Part shown: positions 18,707-28,640 of the stretch, piece by piece
Layout of the letters: every line of letters starts with the position of its first letter
How positions within the stretch are numbered: the first letter of the stretch is position 1
DNA from: Polaromonas sp. JS666
GTDB taxonomy: Bacteria; Pseudomonadota; Gammaproteobacteria; Burkholderiales; Burkholderiaceae_C
Assembly (NCBI RefSeq): GCF_900103405.1
Contig: NZ_FNHX01000004.1
Coordinates: 473,111 to 537,110 of the forward strand
Direction: 5' to 3'
DNA: 64,000 nt
Made by a program: the position numbers and the translations under genes
Notes under the pieces: model-generated
Databases searched by the model: none
Seen by the model: only the letters and a program-made list of their open reading frames with translations
What the model was told of the DNA's origin: nothing

Positions 18707-19481
18707 GGGGGCTGTCCGCGGCCTTATCGCCCTCCGCCGAATAGGCGTTCCGCAGGTGCACGGGCCGGGCGGTCTTGCGCCGCATGCGGATGTTGAGCAT
18801 TTCCACCGCCACCGAGAAGGCCATGGCGAAGTAGACATAACCCTTGGGCACATGGTGGTCCAGGCCTTCGGCGATCAGCACCACGCCCACCACCACCAGG
18901 AAGGACAGGGCCAGCATCTTGATGGTCGGGTGGGTGGAGACAAAGCGGCCTATGGCCGGCGCGAACAGCATCATGAGGCCGACCGAGGCAATAACGGCGG
19001 CGATCATGACCGCGATGCTGTCGACCATGCCGACCGCGGTGATGATGGAGTCCAGCGAAAAAATCATGTCGACGATCATGATCTGCACGATCACGGCGGC
19101 AAAGGTGGCCTTGACGGCGCTCGAGGCATGGCCTTCCTCGCCCTCCATGGACTGGTGGATTTCACCGGTGCTCTTCCAGATCAGGAACAGGCCGCCCGCG
19201 ATCAGGATCAGGTCGCGGCCGGAGATTTCCTGCTTGAACACGGTAAACAGCGGCTCCACCAGCCCGATGATCCAGGACAGCACCAGCAACAGGCCTATGC
19301 GCATGAACATGGCCATGAACAGGCCCAGGCGCCGCGCCAGTTCCTGCTTGGCCTTGGGCAGCTTGTCGACCAGGATGGAGATGAAGATGATGTTGTCTAT
19401 GCCCAGCACCAGCTCCAGCGCGGTCAGGGTGGCAAAGGCAATCCAGGCTTGCGGGTCGGTCAGCAGTTCCATCATGGGCAT
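18699..19481 (-). CDS. TerC family integral membrane protein
   Basis: The protein has 260 residues and about seven transmembrane helices. Family motifs are ELVLGIDNIIFISIL near residue 22 and IVDMIFSLDSI near 140, which place acidic residues in the membrane for metal handling. TerC homologues export Mn2+ or Ca2+ or help metalate secreted enzymes; the substrate here is not shown. The C-terminal 35 residues are a polar tail. It is the first gene of a two-gene unit with the DTW enzyme. No manganese (yybP-ykoY) riboswitch can fit in the 53 bases upstream. Confidence 0.92.
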   Translation of the reverse strand: MPMMELLTDPQAWIAFATLTALELVLGIDNIIFISILVDKLPKAKQELARRLGLFMAMFMRIGLLLVLSWIIGLVEPLFTVFKQEISGRDLILIAGGLFLIWKSTGEIHQSMEGEEGHASSAVKATFAAVIVQIMIVDMIFSLDSIITAVGMVDSIAVMIAAVIASVGLMMLFAPAIGRFVSTHPTIKMLALSFLVVVGVVLIAEGLDHHVPKGYVYFAMAFSVAVEMLNIRMRRKTARPVHLRNAYSAEGDKAADSPRD

Positions 19482-19534
19482 CTTTCCTGGCGCCAGGCCA
19501 TCATCGGGTCCATCCCCGCGTGCAGTTTATTCGG

Positions 19535-20698
19535 TCAAGAACCTAAAAATTCACCGATGGGTTTCAAGTCCTCCACCCGGTCGCAAATCGCCTTGACAAT
19601 CATCAGGATGGGGATGCCCAGCAGCAGGCCCCACACACCCCACAGCCAGCCCCAGGCCAGCAGCCCGATAAAGACCGCCACCGGGTTCATGCGGCTGGTG
19701 CGGCTGGTGAGCCAGGGCGTGAGCAAATTGCCGACCAGGGTGTGGATCAGCAGCGAGGCGCCGCCCACGGCCAGCGCCATGTTGAGCGAGCCGAACTGCA
19801 TAAAGCCCACCAGCGCCGAGCCGGCCGCCGTGACCAGCGAGCCGACATAGGGCACGAGGTTCAGCACGGCCGCCGCGACGCCCCAGACGGCGGCGTTGTC
19901 CAGGCCCAGGGCCAGCAGGGCCAGCCAGGTCAGCACGCCCACCAGCGCGCTGGTCAGCAGCTGCACCTGCAGGTAGCGCTGGATCTGGCCGGTGATTTCA
20001 TTGAGGGCCTGCAGCGTGATCTTCTTGCTGCTCAGGCTGTCGCCCGCCAGCTTGATCAGCTTGCGCCTGAAGGTGTCGCCCGAGATCATCAGGAAGTAGG
20101 TGAGGAAGACCACCACCGTGGCCTGGCCTATCAGCGCGATCAGGCCGACGGTGCCCGACCACAGGTAGTGCCTGATGTCAAAGCGCGCGGGCTCGACCAC
20201 CACACGCATGGCACCGCGCGTGGTGCCGGGTGCCGAGCTCTCCTGCGCGGCCTGCTCAATCTGCGATGCGGCTTTCTGCACGGTTTCCAGCGCACTGTCG
20301 GAGCGGCCGGTGCGCGCCTTCACGGCCTGGCGGAACTTCTGCGCCGCCGCCGGCAGCGCCTCCACCAGCTGCGTGGCCTCGTCACCGAGCGACCAGGCGG
20401 TGCCGCCTATGCCGCCCAGAATCGCCAGCAGCAGCACGGCCGCGCTCAGCCAGCGCGGCACCCGCCTGGCTTCAAACCAGTTGACCACCGGCGAAAACGC
20501 ATAGCTGAACAACACGCCCAGCATCACCGGGATGAAGACGGCCTTGGCCCAGTGCAGCACGAACAGGAAAGCCAGGCCGGCCAGCACCACCAGCGACATG
20601 TTGCGGATGTCGACCGGCATGTGAAGAAGCACGCGCTGCGTTTCTGCGGCCAGGGCCGCGTCGGCCGGCGACGGCGAGTCGGCTTCTTCTTGTGTCAT
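19535..20698 (-). CDS. AI-2E family transporter (PerM-like)
   Basis: The 387-residue protein starts at ATG 20698 (MTQEEADSPSP). A TTG seven codons upstream sits at the end of the FkbM gene and is less likely. A polar N-terminus of about 35 residues precedes helices at 38-90, a cytoplasmic or periplasmic middle, and a C-terminal group of helices with VPYVGS and the GNLLTPWL motif typical of the family. Members include TqsA and PerM and a Na+/H+ antiporter, so the substrate cannot be read from sequence. It lies 17 bases after the FkbM stop. Confidence 0.88.
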   Translation of the reverse strand: MTQEEADSPSPADAALAAETQRVLLHMPVDIRNMSLVVLAGLAFLFVLHWAKAVFIPVMLGVLFSYAFSPVVNWFEARRVPRWLSAAVLLLAILGGIGGTAWSLGDEATQLVEALPAAAQKFRQAVKARTGRSDSALETVQKAASQIEQAAQESSAPGTTRGAMRVVVEPARFDIRHYLWSGTVGLIALIGQATVVVFLTYFLMISGDTFRRKLIKLAGDSLSSKKITLQALNEITGQIQRYLQVQLLTSALVGVLTWLALLALGLDNAAVWGVAAAVLNLVPYVGSLVTAAGSALVGFMQFGSLNMALAVGGASLLIHTLVGNLLTPWLTSRTSRMNPVAVFIGLLAWGWLWGVWGLLLGIPILMIVKAICDRVEDLKPIGEFLGS

Positions 20699-20715
20699 GT
20701 GTCCCCCGTGTCCGT

Positions 20716-21438
20716 TCAAGTCGCCTGGCGCGAATAGCGAAACTTCCGCGACGGAAGCCCCAGGTAGTACTTACGCAGATATTCAAACCGGGCCGCCCAG
20801 GAAAACGTGTAGGACGCTTTCGCCGGAACGTACCAGCTGTTGAGGCCGGTTCGCAGCAGCAGTTGGTAGCCGTTGCGCCGCATCAGCGCATGTTTGCGAT
20901 GGTGGGTTACATGGTCCTCGATCAGCACCAGCCGGGGTTGCCAGTGCGCGAAGTCAAAACCCGACAGGGCGACCAGCTCATGCCCCTCGATGTCGATGGA
21001 CAGTAAATCAAAGCCCACGGGCGCGCCGTGTTCGCGCAGCATGGTGTCCAGGGTTTCGCAGCGCACCGCCACGGTGGAGCGCACCACCGCGCCCAGTGCA
21101 ATGGGCCGGTCTTCCAGCGTCGAATGCGGGCCCGCGCGGTTCAGCTGCAGCAGCTTGCCGGCGTTCTCGGGGCTGGAGCAGGCCATTTCGATCACCGTGC
21201 CCTTGCGGCTTTGCCGCAGCAGCGCGCAGCAATCCGGGTCGGGCTCGACCAGCAGGCCGGTCCAGCCCAGCGCCTCCAGGTGCTGGGACTGGGAGTCCAG
21301 CACCGGGTCGTTGGCGCCCACATCCACGTAAAAACCGGTTTTACCGGCAAAAAAATCGCGCACCAGCTGCTGCTCGACGGCGGGCTGGTTGCTGAAGCGG
21401 TGGATATGGCGCTGGGTGAAATCGACGTGTGGGGGCAT
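20716..21438 (-). CDS. FkbM family SAM-dependent methyltransferase
   Basis: The protein has 240 residues. The SAM-binding start is FYVDVGANDPVLDS (about 36-49), followed by GLLVEPDP. The core LSIDIEGHELVAL, near 150, is the FkbM signature. Members O-methylate sugars in polyketides, glycolipids or surface polysaccharides. The start ATG at 21438 has no clear ribosome site. It lies 65 bases after the LytTR regulator on the same strand and may be read through from it. The acceptor is unknown; the neighbouring genes give no pathway. Confidence 0.85.
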   Translation of the reverse strand: MPPHVDFTQRHIHRFSNQPAVEQQLVRDFFAGKTGFYVDVGANDPVLDSQSQHLEALGWTGLLVEPDPDCCALLRQSRKGTVIEMACSSPENAGKLLQLNRAGPHSTLEDRPIALGAVVRSTVAVRCETLDTMLREHGAPVGFDLLSIDIEGHELVALSGFDFAHWQPRLVLIEDHVTHHRKHALMRRNGYQLLLRTGLNSWYVPAKASYTFSWAARFEYLRKYYLGLPSRKFRYSRQAT

Positions 21439-21503
21439 GTGGAGAGGGGGAACAGCAAACGGAAAAAAGAGACCGGGGATGCCGGGAACAGCCGCCGGGC
21501 GTA

Positions 21504-22241
21504 TCAGGCCGTGATGGCCTCGCGCACCGCGCTGAGCTGGCGGCGCGAGACCGCCAGCAGCTCGTCGATGCCGTTGAGCCGCACCGCCCAGCCCTCGCCC
21601 TCCTCGGGGTCGAAATGTTTTTCGAGGGCGCGCACCGCATGCCGCGCGATCAGCGCGTTGCGGTGTATGCGCATGAAGCGCGCCGCGTGGCGCTCCTCCA
21701 GTTCGCTCAGCGAGCCGTCCAGGATGTAGCTGCGGCTGGCCGTGCGCACGGTGATGTACTTGAGCTCGGCCTTGAAGTAGATCACCTCGGCCAGCGGCAC
21801 ACGCTCGGTGCGGCCCCGGTCCTGGATGATGAGCGTTTCCTCGGCGGGCGGCTGGCCGGGGCGCGCGGCCTGCGCCAGGCGCTCCACCTTCTGCAGCGCC
21901 TGCTGCAGGCGTTCCAGGCGCACCGGCTTGGTCAGGTAGTCGATGGCCTCGAGTTCAAAGGCCTGCACCGCATGCTCGGCATGGGCCGTGACAAACACCA
22001 CGGCGGGCCTGCGCGGCAGCGTGGCGATCATCTGGGCCAGCGCAATGCCGTCGGCGCCCGGCATGCGGATGTCCAGCAGCACCGCGTCAAAGGCTTCGCG
22101 CTGCAGGGCCCCCATGGCCTCCGCGGCATCGGCCGCTTCCGCGCCCACCACCGCGGCAGGCGCCGTGCAATCGCCCAGCAGGGTGCGCAGGCGCGACCGG
22201 GCCAGCGCTTCGTCGTCCACCACCAGTACCTTGAGTTTCAT
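21504..22241 (-). CDS. LytTR-family response regulator (AlgR-like)
   Basis: The protein has 245 residues. A receiver domain (residues 1-120) holds acidic VVDDE, phospho-acceptor Asp in VLLDIRMPGADG near 58, Thr in VFVTAH and Lys in LTKP. A LytTR DNA-binding domain (about 140-240) contains VIYFKAELKYITV and FMRIHRNALI. It regulates transcription when phosphorylated by the overlapping sensor kinase (ATGA overlap at 22238-22241). Targets are unknown; in pseudomonads AlgR-type regulators control surface polysaccharide and pili. Confidence 0.94.
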   Translation of the reverse strand: MKLKVLVVDDEALARSRLRTLLGDCTAPAAVVGAEAADAAEAMGALQREAFDAVLLDIRMPGADGIALAQMIATLPRRPAVVFVTAHAEHAVQAFELEAIDYLTKPVRLERLQQALQKVERLAQAARPGQPPAEETLIIQDRGRTERVPLAEVIYFKAELKYITVRTASRSYILDGSLSELEERHAARFMRIHRNALIARHAVRALEKHFDPEEGEGWAVRLNGIDELLAVSRRQLSAVREAITA

Positions 22242-23311
22242 GCGGGAATCTCCATGCGTACCTGAAATATGCCGTCCTTGAACACGGTCCTGAATTTCGC
22301 CTCGACATCATGCAGCAAGGCCAGCCGCTCCCGCACATTGGCCAGCGCCAGGCCGTGGCCGCGCTCGCCGGCGCCCGCCGGGGTCGAGTTGGTGACCTTG
22401 ATCACCACCGTGCCGCCGCGCTTGAGCGTGGAAATCCTGAGCTGCGCGCCGGTGGCGCTGGGCTCCACGCCGTGCTTGACGGCATTCTCCACCAGCGGCT
22501 GCAGCAGCAGCGGCGGCAGCTTGGCCTGGTCGGCCTCGGCGTCCAGGCTCCACTGCACCTGCAGGCGCTCGCCGAAGCGCACCTGCTCTATGGCCAGGTA
22601 GCGCTGGGCCAGCGCGATTTCCTGGCCCAGGGTGACCGATTCCGCCGGGTCGGCCAGCGCGTGGCGGAACAGCTCGCTCAAGTCTTCCAGCACGGCCTCG
22701 GCCTTGGCCGGCTCGGCGCGCACCAGCGCGATGGCGCTGTTGAGGGTGTTGAACAAAAAATGGGGGCGTATGCGCGACTGCAGCTCGGCCAGGCGCGCCG
22801 CCGTGGCCGCCGGTGTGCGCGCCTTGGCGCGCCAGTACAGGCCCGCCAGCAGCATGGCCGACAGCAGGGCGCCCGCCGCCGCGCTGGCCCACCAGGGCGG
22901 CCGCACCAGCAGCCCCATCACCGACAGCAGCCCGCAGCCGTAGAGGCCCGCGCCCGCGCCCAGCAGCACGCCGGCCGTCCACTGCAGCCAGGACCTGAGC
23001 CGGTTCAGCCGCGACTTGAGGGCGCAGGCCACGATCAGCCAGGCCAGCGTGGCCGGCAGCACCCCACCGGTCAGCAAGGCAAAACGCAGCAGCCACTGCA
23101 GGGCCGTGTCGGCGTCGAACATGGCGGTGACGCCCACCATGGCCTCCGCGAACAGCACGGCGCGCAGCACCACCCCGACCTGGCAGGCGTCAAACATGCC
23201 GGCGCGCACGCTGCTTCGCCGCGCCGGCTCCTCATCAACAGAGATGACGCTGCCCATCAGGGTCGATTCCCCGAAGGTCTGCGGATCAGGCGAAGGCTTC
23301 TTGGCGTGCAT
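22238..23311 (-). CDS. LytS/AlgZ-type sensor histidine kinase
   Basis: The protein has 357 residues; Met19 (MGSVISVDEEP) is an alternative start. Four hydrophobic helices occupy about residues 45-165 with no large periplasmic loop. The His_kinase domain follows, with SRIRPHFLFNTLNSAIAL as the phospho-acceptor box, and an ATPase domain with LLLQPLVENAVKHG and GHGLALANVRERL. It pairs with the LytTR regulator, which overlaps its stop. It is divergent from argH across about 210 bases. Confidence 0.93.
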   Translation of the reverse strand: MHAKKPSPDPQTFGESTLMGSVISVDEEPARRSSVRAGMFDACQVGVVLRAVLFAEAMVGVTAMFDADTALQWLLRFALLTGGVLPATLAWLIVACALKSRLNRLRSWLQWTAGVLLGAGAGLYGCGLLSVMGLLVRPPWWASAAAGALLSAMLLAGLYWRAKARTPAATAARLAELQSRIRPHFLFNTLNSAIALVRAEPAKAEAVLEDLSELFRHALADPAESVTLGQEIALAQRYLAIEQVRFGERLQVQWSLDAEADQAKLPPLLLQPLVENAVKHGVEPSATGAQLRISTLKRGGTVVIKVTNSTPAGAGERGHGLALANVRERLALLHDVEAKFRTVFKDGIFQVRMEIPA

Positions 23312-23521
23312 ACGTGGATGTCGAGGAAAGGCCGGACCTTGGGCACATGGATAAAATCACCGTGATGCCGAGTATTGCACCGGTCGCGCCCCCGCGGCGG
23401 CGGCCTGGAAGACAATTAAGGCCGTCGCCGGCCCGTGGCTGCCCAGAATAGCGCATCCGGCGCCCTGAATCCACGGCCCGGCGCGGCCGGCACCCTGACC
23501 GCCACCCAAAGAAAGCCTGAC

Positions 23522-24931
<1,410 letters not shown>

Positions 24932-24951
24932 GCTGACGCACCGGCGGAGGC

Positions 24952-26418
24952 ATGTTTTACGCAATTCCGCTGGAAAACCGGCCGACCTGGCGCAACCCGC
25001 CATGGCTGACGATTTTGCTGATCCTCGTGAACATGGCGGTGTTCTGGGGACCGCAGCGCGCCGAAGAAAATGCCCAGAAAAAAGCCGCGGCGTTTTATCT
25101 TTCGAGCAGCCTGCCGGCGCTGGAGCTGCCGGCCTTCGTCGGCTGGCTTGAAGAGACCGCATCCCCGCGCGCGCCGGCGGCCAGGCGTATGCTGCAGCAA
25201 CGCCGCTACGGCGCGCTGCTCGACGGCCTGGAACACGAAAAAGACTTCCTGGCGCGCTTGCACGGCGGCCTGGTCATCCGGCCCGGGCAAGCGGCCCATG
25301 CACAGTGGGAGCAGGACCGGCGCCGCTACGAAGCCTTGCAGCCGGCCCCGTTCACCACCCGCTGGGCCCAGGACAACACCAAGGACGCGCCGTTTCGCCC
25401 CGTGACCTGGATCACCGCGGCCTTTCTGCACGCCGACACCAGCCACCTGATCGGCAACATGGTGTTCCTCTTCCTGTTTGGTTTTTCCGTCGAACTCGCG
25501 CTGGGCCGCGGCCTCTACCTGGCGTTTTACCTCGCGGGGGCGCTCGGCGCCTCGTTGCTGGCGGGCTGGGCTTATGCCGGGCAAGGTGGGTACGGCCTGG
25601 GCGCCTCGGGTGCGATCTCGGCCCTGATGGGCATGTATGCCGTGATGTACCGCCTGCGCCGCATCCGCTTTTTTTACCAGCTGTTTTTCTATTTCAATTA
25701 CGTCACGGCGCCCGCGCTGCTGCTGTTGCCGGCCTGGATCGCCAACGAGATGCTGCAACACCTGATAGGCGGCAAGGGCGTGGCCTATATGGCGCACCTG
25801 GGCGGGCTGCTCACGGGCGCGCTGCTGATGGCCGCGGCCATGCGCTGGCGCAAACTCACGCCGCCGCCCGCGGCCGCCGAGCGCACCAGCGACGGTTTCG
25901 AGCAGCATGTTGCCGAGGCCAAACGGCTGGCGGCCGAAATGAAATTCGACGCCGCCTGCACGCAATGGCGTGCCGCGGCGAAACTGCGGCCCGCCGACGG
26001 CGAAGTGCTGCGCGCCTGGTTCAACACCGCGCGGCTGCAGCCGGCGGGCGAAGACTTCCACCGTGCCGCGCAGCGCATCTTCCGCCTGGGCCCCAGCGAC
26101 GACGCCACGCTGGAACTGCAGCATGCCAGCTACCGGACTTACCTCGACCAGGCCAAACCCGGCGCGCGGCTCAAGCCCGACGACATGGCGCGGCTGGCGC
26201 GCCGCTTCACGCGCGCCCGCCAGTTCGACGACGCCGACAAGCTGTGCCGCGCCCTGCTCAAAAGCGCCCCGGAACATTCCGGGCTTGCCGACACGCTGGG
26301 CATCTGCGCCCAGGGCTGGCTGCGCGCGGGACAGCGCGAGCGCGCCCTCTATTGGCTGCCGCACCTGCAGCGGCTGGCGCCCAATGACATGGCCACACGC
26401 GCGCTCGCGCAGGCCTGA
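24952..26418 (+). CDS. Rhomboid family intramembrane serine protease with C-terminal helical domain
   Basis: The protein has 488 residues; the start follows GGCGGAGGC. An N-terminal helix (about 18-36) is followed by a long soluble insert to about 150. The rhomboid core starts with FLHADTSHLIGNMVFLF. Catalytic Ser219 lies in GLGASGAISALMGMY and His282 in MAHLGGLLTGALL, giving a complete dyad. Residues 305-488 form a soluble TPR-like tail. It should cut membrane proteins in the plane of the inner membrane. The large insert between helix 1 and the core and the helical tail set it apart from GlpG. It lies 20 bases after argH. Confidence 0.87.
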   Translation: MFYAIPLENRPTWRNPPWLTILLILVNMAVFWGPQRAEENAQKKAAAFYLSSSLPALELPAFVGWLEETASPRAPAARRMLQQRRYGALLDGLEHEKDFLARLHGGLVIRPGQAAHAQWEQDRRRYEALQPAPFTTRWAQDNTKDAPFRPVTWITAAFLHADTSHLIGNMVFLFLFGFSVELALGRGLYLAFYLAGALGASLLAGWAYAGQGGYGLGASGAISALMGMYAVMYRLRRIRFFYQLFFYFNYVTAPALLLLPAWIANEMLQHLIGGKGVAYMAHLGGLLTGALLMAAAMRWRKLTPPPAAAERTSDGFEQHVAEAKRLAAEMKFDAACTQWRAAAKLRPADGEVLRAWFNTARLQPAGEDFHRAAQRIFRLGPSDDATLELQHASYRTYLDQAKPGARLKPDDMARLARRFTRARQFDDADKLCRALLKSAPEHSGLADTLGICAQGWLRAGQRERALYWLPHLQRLAPNDMATRALAQA

Positions 26419-26436
26419 GCCACCGCTTCAGCCGCG

Positions 26437-27729
26437 TCAGGCCGCCGGCGGGTCGCGCAGCAGCCAGCGTACCTCGCGCGTCGGCTCGCTGTCGGGATAG
26501 CGCTCCTCCAGCATGGCCAGCACCGGGCGCGCCAGGTCGGGGCGGTTCATGCCCTGGGTCAGCACCCGAGCGATGAGTTCATAAGCCTGCGGAATCGCAT
26601 CATGGCCGCGAAAGCGCTTGTCGAAGCTGCGCAGCGCGGCCAGCGCCGCCTGGGCGTCGCCGGCGCGCCAGGCGGCGCGGGCCAGGGCCAAAGTCTGCCC
26701 GGCATCCTCGATGGCAAAGGCCGGCTCGCGGGCGCGGCAGTCCTGCCAGGCCTTGAGTGCCTCGGCCCCCAGCTCCTGCTGCAGCAGCAGCGCGATAAAA
26801 CGCTTCGCGTGCTCCAGCAGCACCGGCGCCTTGTCGGTCATCAACAGCACGCGGTGGTAGCGCCGCAGCGCGGCGACGTCGTTGGGCCGCAGGCGCTGGT
26901 CTTCGTAGGCGATATTCAGCGCGGCGGGAATATCGCCGTCGGTCACCAGCTCGGCGACCAGCGCGTCGGTTTCCTGGCGCGCGATCTGTTCGGGGCTGCG
27001 CCGCTCGGGCGGCACTTCGTCCGCCCCCGCACCCGGCAGCAAGTCGATGTCCAGCCCCTCATGGTGCTGGTACATCACATAACCAAGCAAGCTGGCCATG
27101 ACCCAGCCGAAATAGATAAAGGCAAAATTGAACAGCGGCACCAGCAGCCAGAGGCTGACCAGGGGCAGCAGCAGCGCCAGCGCGACCTGCGCACCGCTGC
27201 CCAGCAAAAACAGGAACAAGCACAGCGCGAGATAAGGCGCGCCCAGGACACGCACAACCTGCCAGAGCGCGGCCGGGTTCAGTGAGCGCATCGCGCTGCC
27301 CGACTGCACCAGGACAATCACGGTCGCCGGGAACAGAAACGACAGCACAAAAGTCGCGGCCGTGGCAAGCTTGGCGTTGACCGACGCCACCAGGCCCAGG
27401 ACAAAAGCCTGCACGACAAAGACGCCGAACAGCTTCCAGGGCAGGCTGCTCCACTCGTCGTCAAGCCGCGACGGAAAGTCGCTGGCGCGCGAGATGCCGC
27501 GCGAACCCAGCACCGCGACCTTGAAGCCGTAGCGGCTCGCCGCCAGCAGGATGCCGAGCTCGACAATCAGCCACATGAACACCCGCGGGAGGAAAAAAAG
27601 CACCTCCGGCAAAAGGCTGCAGAACGCCAGGAACAGCCCATAGGCCAAAGGCGTGGCCTGGAAGGGGAAGGCAAAGAATTTATTGAGGCGGTGCCAGAAC
27701 GGCTTGACCGCGGGCTTGCCGGCCGCCAT
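26437..27729 (-). CDS. Uncharacterised multi-pass membrane protein with TPR-like C-terminal domain
   Basis: The protein has 430 residues. About five to six transmembrane helices lie between residues 30 and 225, with runs such as LFLAFCSLLPEVLFFLP. They are followed by a soluble, Ala/Arg/Leu-rich helical domain (about 245-425) with repeat spacing like TPR/Sel1. I do not assign a function. It converges on the rhomboid gene (18 bases between stops), which also has a membrane core plus helical tail. The pairing may be functional but could be chance. Confidence 0.7.
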   Translation of the reverse strand: MAAGKPAVKPFWHRLNKFFAFPFQATPLAYGLFLAFCSLLPEVLFFLPRVFMWLIVELGILLAASRYGFKVAVLGSRGISRASDFPSRLDDEWSSLPWKLFGVFVVQAFVLGLVASVNAKLATAATFVLSFLFPATVIVLVQSGSAMRSLNPAALWQVVRVLGAPYLALCLFLFLLGSGAQVALALLLPLVSLWLLVPLFNFAFIYFGWVMASLLGYVMYQHHEGLDIDLLPGAGADEVPPERRSPEQIARQETDALVAELVTDGDIPAALNIAYEDQRLRPNDVAALRRYHRVLLMTDKAPVLLEHAKRFIALLLQQELGAEALKAWQDCRAREPAFAIEDAGQTLALARAAWRAGDAQAALAALRSFDKRFRGHDAIPQAYELIARVLTQGMNRPDLARPVLAMLEERYPDSEPTREVRWLLRDPPAA

Positions 27730-27921
27730 GCCTACAAGGCGCCGTGCGTTGCACCGGACCGCCCTACCTGTATGAACTCTCCCATCTCAGCTCCCGTTGT
27801 TGTGCGGTGATTTTAGGGGGTGGGGCTGCGCGGCACCGGCGTGACCGGCCCAACATGCTCTTTTGAGGGCTGCTGCCCCGTCCCCTCCCCCTGGGATAAG
27901 ACGCCGCCGCACGGCCCACTG

Positions 27922-27954
27922 GTTAAGCTCCACCTAAGTCAGTGCATGCATACT
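27922..27954 (+). promoter_or_regulatory. PmrA/QseB-type box and minus 10 upstream of the OmpR-family regulator
   Basis: The direct repeat GTTAAG-N5-CCTAAG at 27922-27938 fits the YTTAAK-N5-YTTAAK pattern bound by PmrA-like regulators, with one mismatch in the second half. Ten bases later comes CATACT (27949-27954), a plausible minus 10. The box then replaces a minus 35. Exactly the same layout precedes the DegP-like gene. Autoregulation of the operon is inferred. Confidence 0.6.
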
Positions 27955-27980
27955 TGTACCTTCGGAAGCAAGGTCCCCCA

Positions 27981-28640
27981 ATGCGTTTATTGCTGGTTGA
28001 AGACGACGCCATGATCGGCGAGACGGTTTTGCAGGTGCTGCGCGCCGAGCATTACGCGGTCGACTGGGTGCGCGACGGCCGCATGGCCGATGAGGTCCTG
28101 CGCAGCGAACACTACGACCTGGTGCTGCTGGACCTGGGCCTGCCGCAGCGCGACGGCCTCGAGGTGCTGCGTGCCCTGCGCGCGCGCCGCGACACCACGC
28201 CGGTGCTGGTGGCCACCGCGCGCGACGCGGTCGGCGACCGCATCGCCGGGCTGGATGCCGGCGCCGACGACTACGTCGTCAAACCCTATGACACCGACGA
28301 GATGCTGGCGCGCATACGCGCGCTGCTGCGCCGCAGCGCCGGCCGCGCCGAGCCGGCCTTCGAGCACAAGGGCGTGAGCCTGAACCCGGCCACGCGCGAA
28401 GCCAGCCTCAACGGCCAGCCCGTGACCCTGTCGGCGCGCGAGTGGGCGGTGCTCGAACCCCTGCTGGCCCGCCCCGGCGTGGTGCTCTCGCGCGCCCAGC
28501 TCGAGGAAAAACTCTTCAGCTGGAAAGACGACGTCAGCAGCAATGCCGTCGAGGTCTATATCCACGGCGTGCGCAAAAAACTCGGCAACGACATCATCCA
28601 GACGGTGCGCGGCCTGGGCTACCTGGTGCCTAAACAATGA
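27981..28640 (+). CDS. OmpR/PhoB-family response regulator (QseB/PmrA-like)
   Basis: The protein has 219 residues and starts at ATG 27981 (MRLLLVEDDAMIGE). A longer frame from 27942 runs through the promoter and is rejected. The receiver domain has EDD, phospho-acceptor Asp in VLLDLGLPQRDG and Lys in VVKPYD. The winged-helix Trans_reg_C domain (about 125-219) ends in TVRGLGYLVPKQ. It overlaps the sensor gene by ATGA. A PmrA-type box lies 43 bases upstream, consistent with autoregulation. Confidence 0.95.
   Translation: MRLLLVEDDAMIGETVLQVLRAEHYAVDWVRDGRMADEVLRSEHYDLVLLDLGLPQRDGLEVLRALRARRDTTPVLVATARDAVGDRIAGLDAGADDYVVKPYDTDEMLARIRALLRRSAGRAEPAFEHKGVSLNPATREASLNGQPVTLSAREWAVLEPLLARPGVVLSRAQLEEKLFSWKDDVSSNAVEVYIHGVRKKLGNDIIQTVRGLGYLVPKQ

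Noticed and set aside
19482..19534. Manganese riboswitch before terC
   Set aside because: Only 53 bases are available and no yybP-ykoY pairing is seen.
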